Positions 5,441-5,517 of a stretch of 5,517 nt of DNA are shown here, one piece after another (the first letter of the stretch is position 1; each line of letters starts with the position of its first letter). A program made the translations under genes and the position numbers. The notes under the pieces were generated by a model that saw only the letters and a program-made list of their open reading frames with translations, did not search any database and was not told the origin of the DNA. This DNA is from an uncultured Bacilli bacterium (GTDB lineage Bacteria > Bacillota_I > Bacilli_A > RF39 > UBA660): NCBI GenBank assembly GCA_947585885.1, contig CANPXI010000070.1:1-5517 (forward strand), read 5' to 3'.

Positions 5441-5517
5441 TGAATAATGTTTGTTTCTCTAAAGCCATCTCTACTATAGCACTTAAACTATGAGACTACT
5501 ATTATTAAAGAGAAATT
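5441..5517 (-). repeat. 77-bp structured direct repeat, copy 2 (at the window end)
   Basis: This is an exact copy of 5079-5155, with the same nested hairpin. Similarity continues imperfectly outward (AGC-AAAAAGCC here against AGCT-AAAAAGCT in copy 1), so the two are diverged biological duplicates and not simply a joining artefact. The last base of the window is the last matching base, so what precedes it on the minus strand is not visible. Confidence 0.8.
5505..5517 (-). CDS. Probable last three codons of a protein gene entering from the right edge
   Basis: The repeat at the window end reads ATT TCT CTT TAA on the minus strand (5516-5505), the same Ile-Ser-Leu-stop that closes the template repeat. 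If the element follows a variable target gene as it follows the template, these are that protein's last residues (ending VRPVISL). Only the 77-bp identity and the conserved frame support this; the body of the gene is outside the window. It could equally be a second template copy. Confidence 0.3.

Noticed and set aside
5079..5517. Integron attC sites flanking a cassette
   Set aside because: The repeat is structured, but it lacks the GTTRRRY-type core sites, the interior is not an open reading frame and no integrase is seen.

Overview
The window comes from a very AT-rich genome with strong AGGAG-type ribosome binding sites and near-consensus sigma-A-type promoters. The gene content (RecD2 helicase near an AI-2E/YrrI-type membrane protein) fits an AT-rich member of the Bacillota/Mycoplasmatota, such as a gut Clostridia or Bacilli relative. 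In-frame tryptophans are UGG and no internal UGA is seen, so nothing points to a recoded UGA. The species cannot be named from this sequence.

Left part (1-3725), housekeeping-like: a partial AI-2E family transporter on the minus strand runs off the left edge. A short P-loop NTPase gene diverges from it on the plus strand. A convergent 11-bp hairpin terminator follows, then a 52-residue unknown protein and RecD2, both on the minus strand. RecD2 and a YrrI-type transporter also lie close together in Bacillus subtilis upstream of alaS, so this half looks like a conserved neighbourhood.

Middle part (3785-4936), the main accessory system: an Abi_2/AbiF-family HEPN protein (R198-x4-H203) is followed on the same strand by three direct repeats of exactly 96 bp. 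Each unit carries its own promoter (TTGACA or TTTACA, 17-nt spacer, TATAAT), a predicted start at the same A, a conserved bulged hairpin and a U-rich tail. I read this as three tandem copies of a roughly 46-nt noncoding RNA made separately from the toxin-like gene. This matches the known association of AbiF proteins with a structured noncoding RNA that acts as an RNA antitoxin.

Right part (4986-5517), a second accessory element: a GC-richer block (about 5146-5274) reads on the minus strand as an asparagine-rich C-terminal segment (15 AAC codons, ending VRPVISL) but has a stop just before it and no start. That is the signature of a diversity-generating-retroelement template repeat. It runs into a 77-bp structured element, then an AU-rich hairpin with a U-tract. 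An exact second copy of the 77-bp element ends at the last base of the window, where its first codons would be the end of another protein, probably the variable target. No reverse transcriptase is present in the window. The right edge behaves like an assembly break in a repeat.

Together the right half looks like a small defence and diversification island placed directly upstream of recD2.
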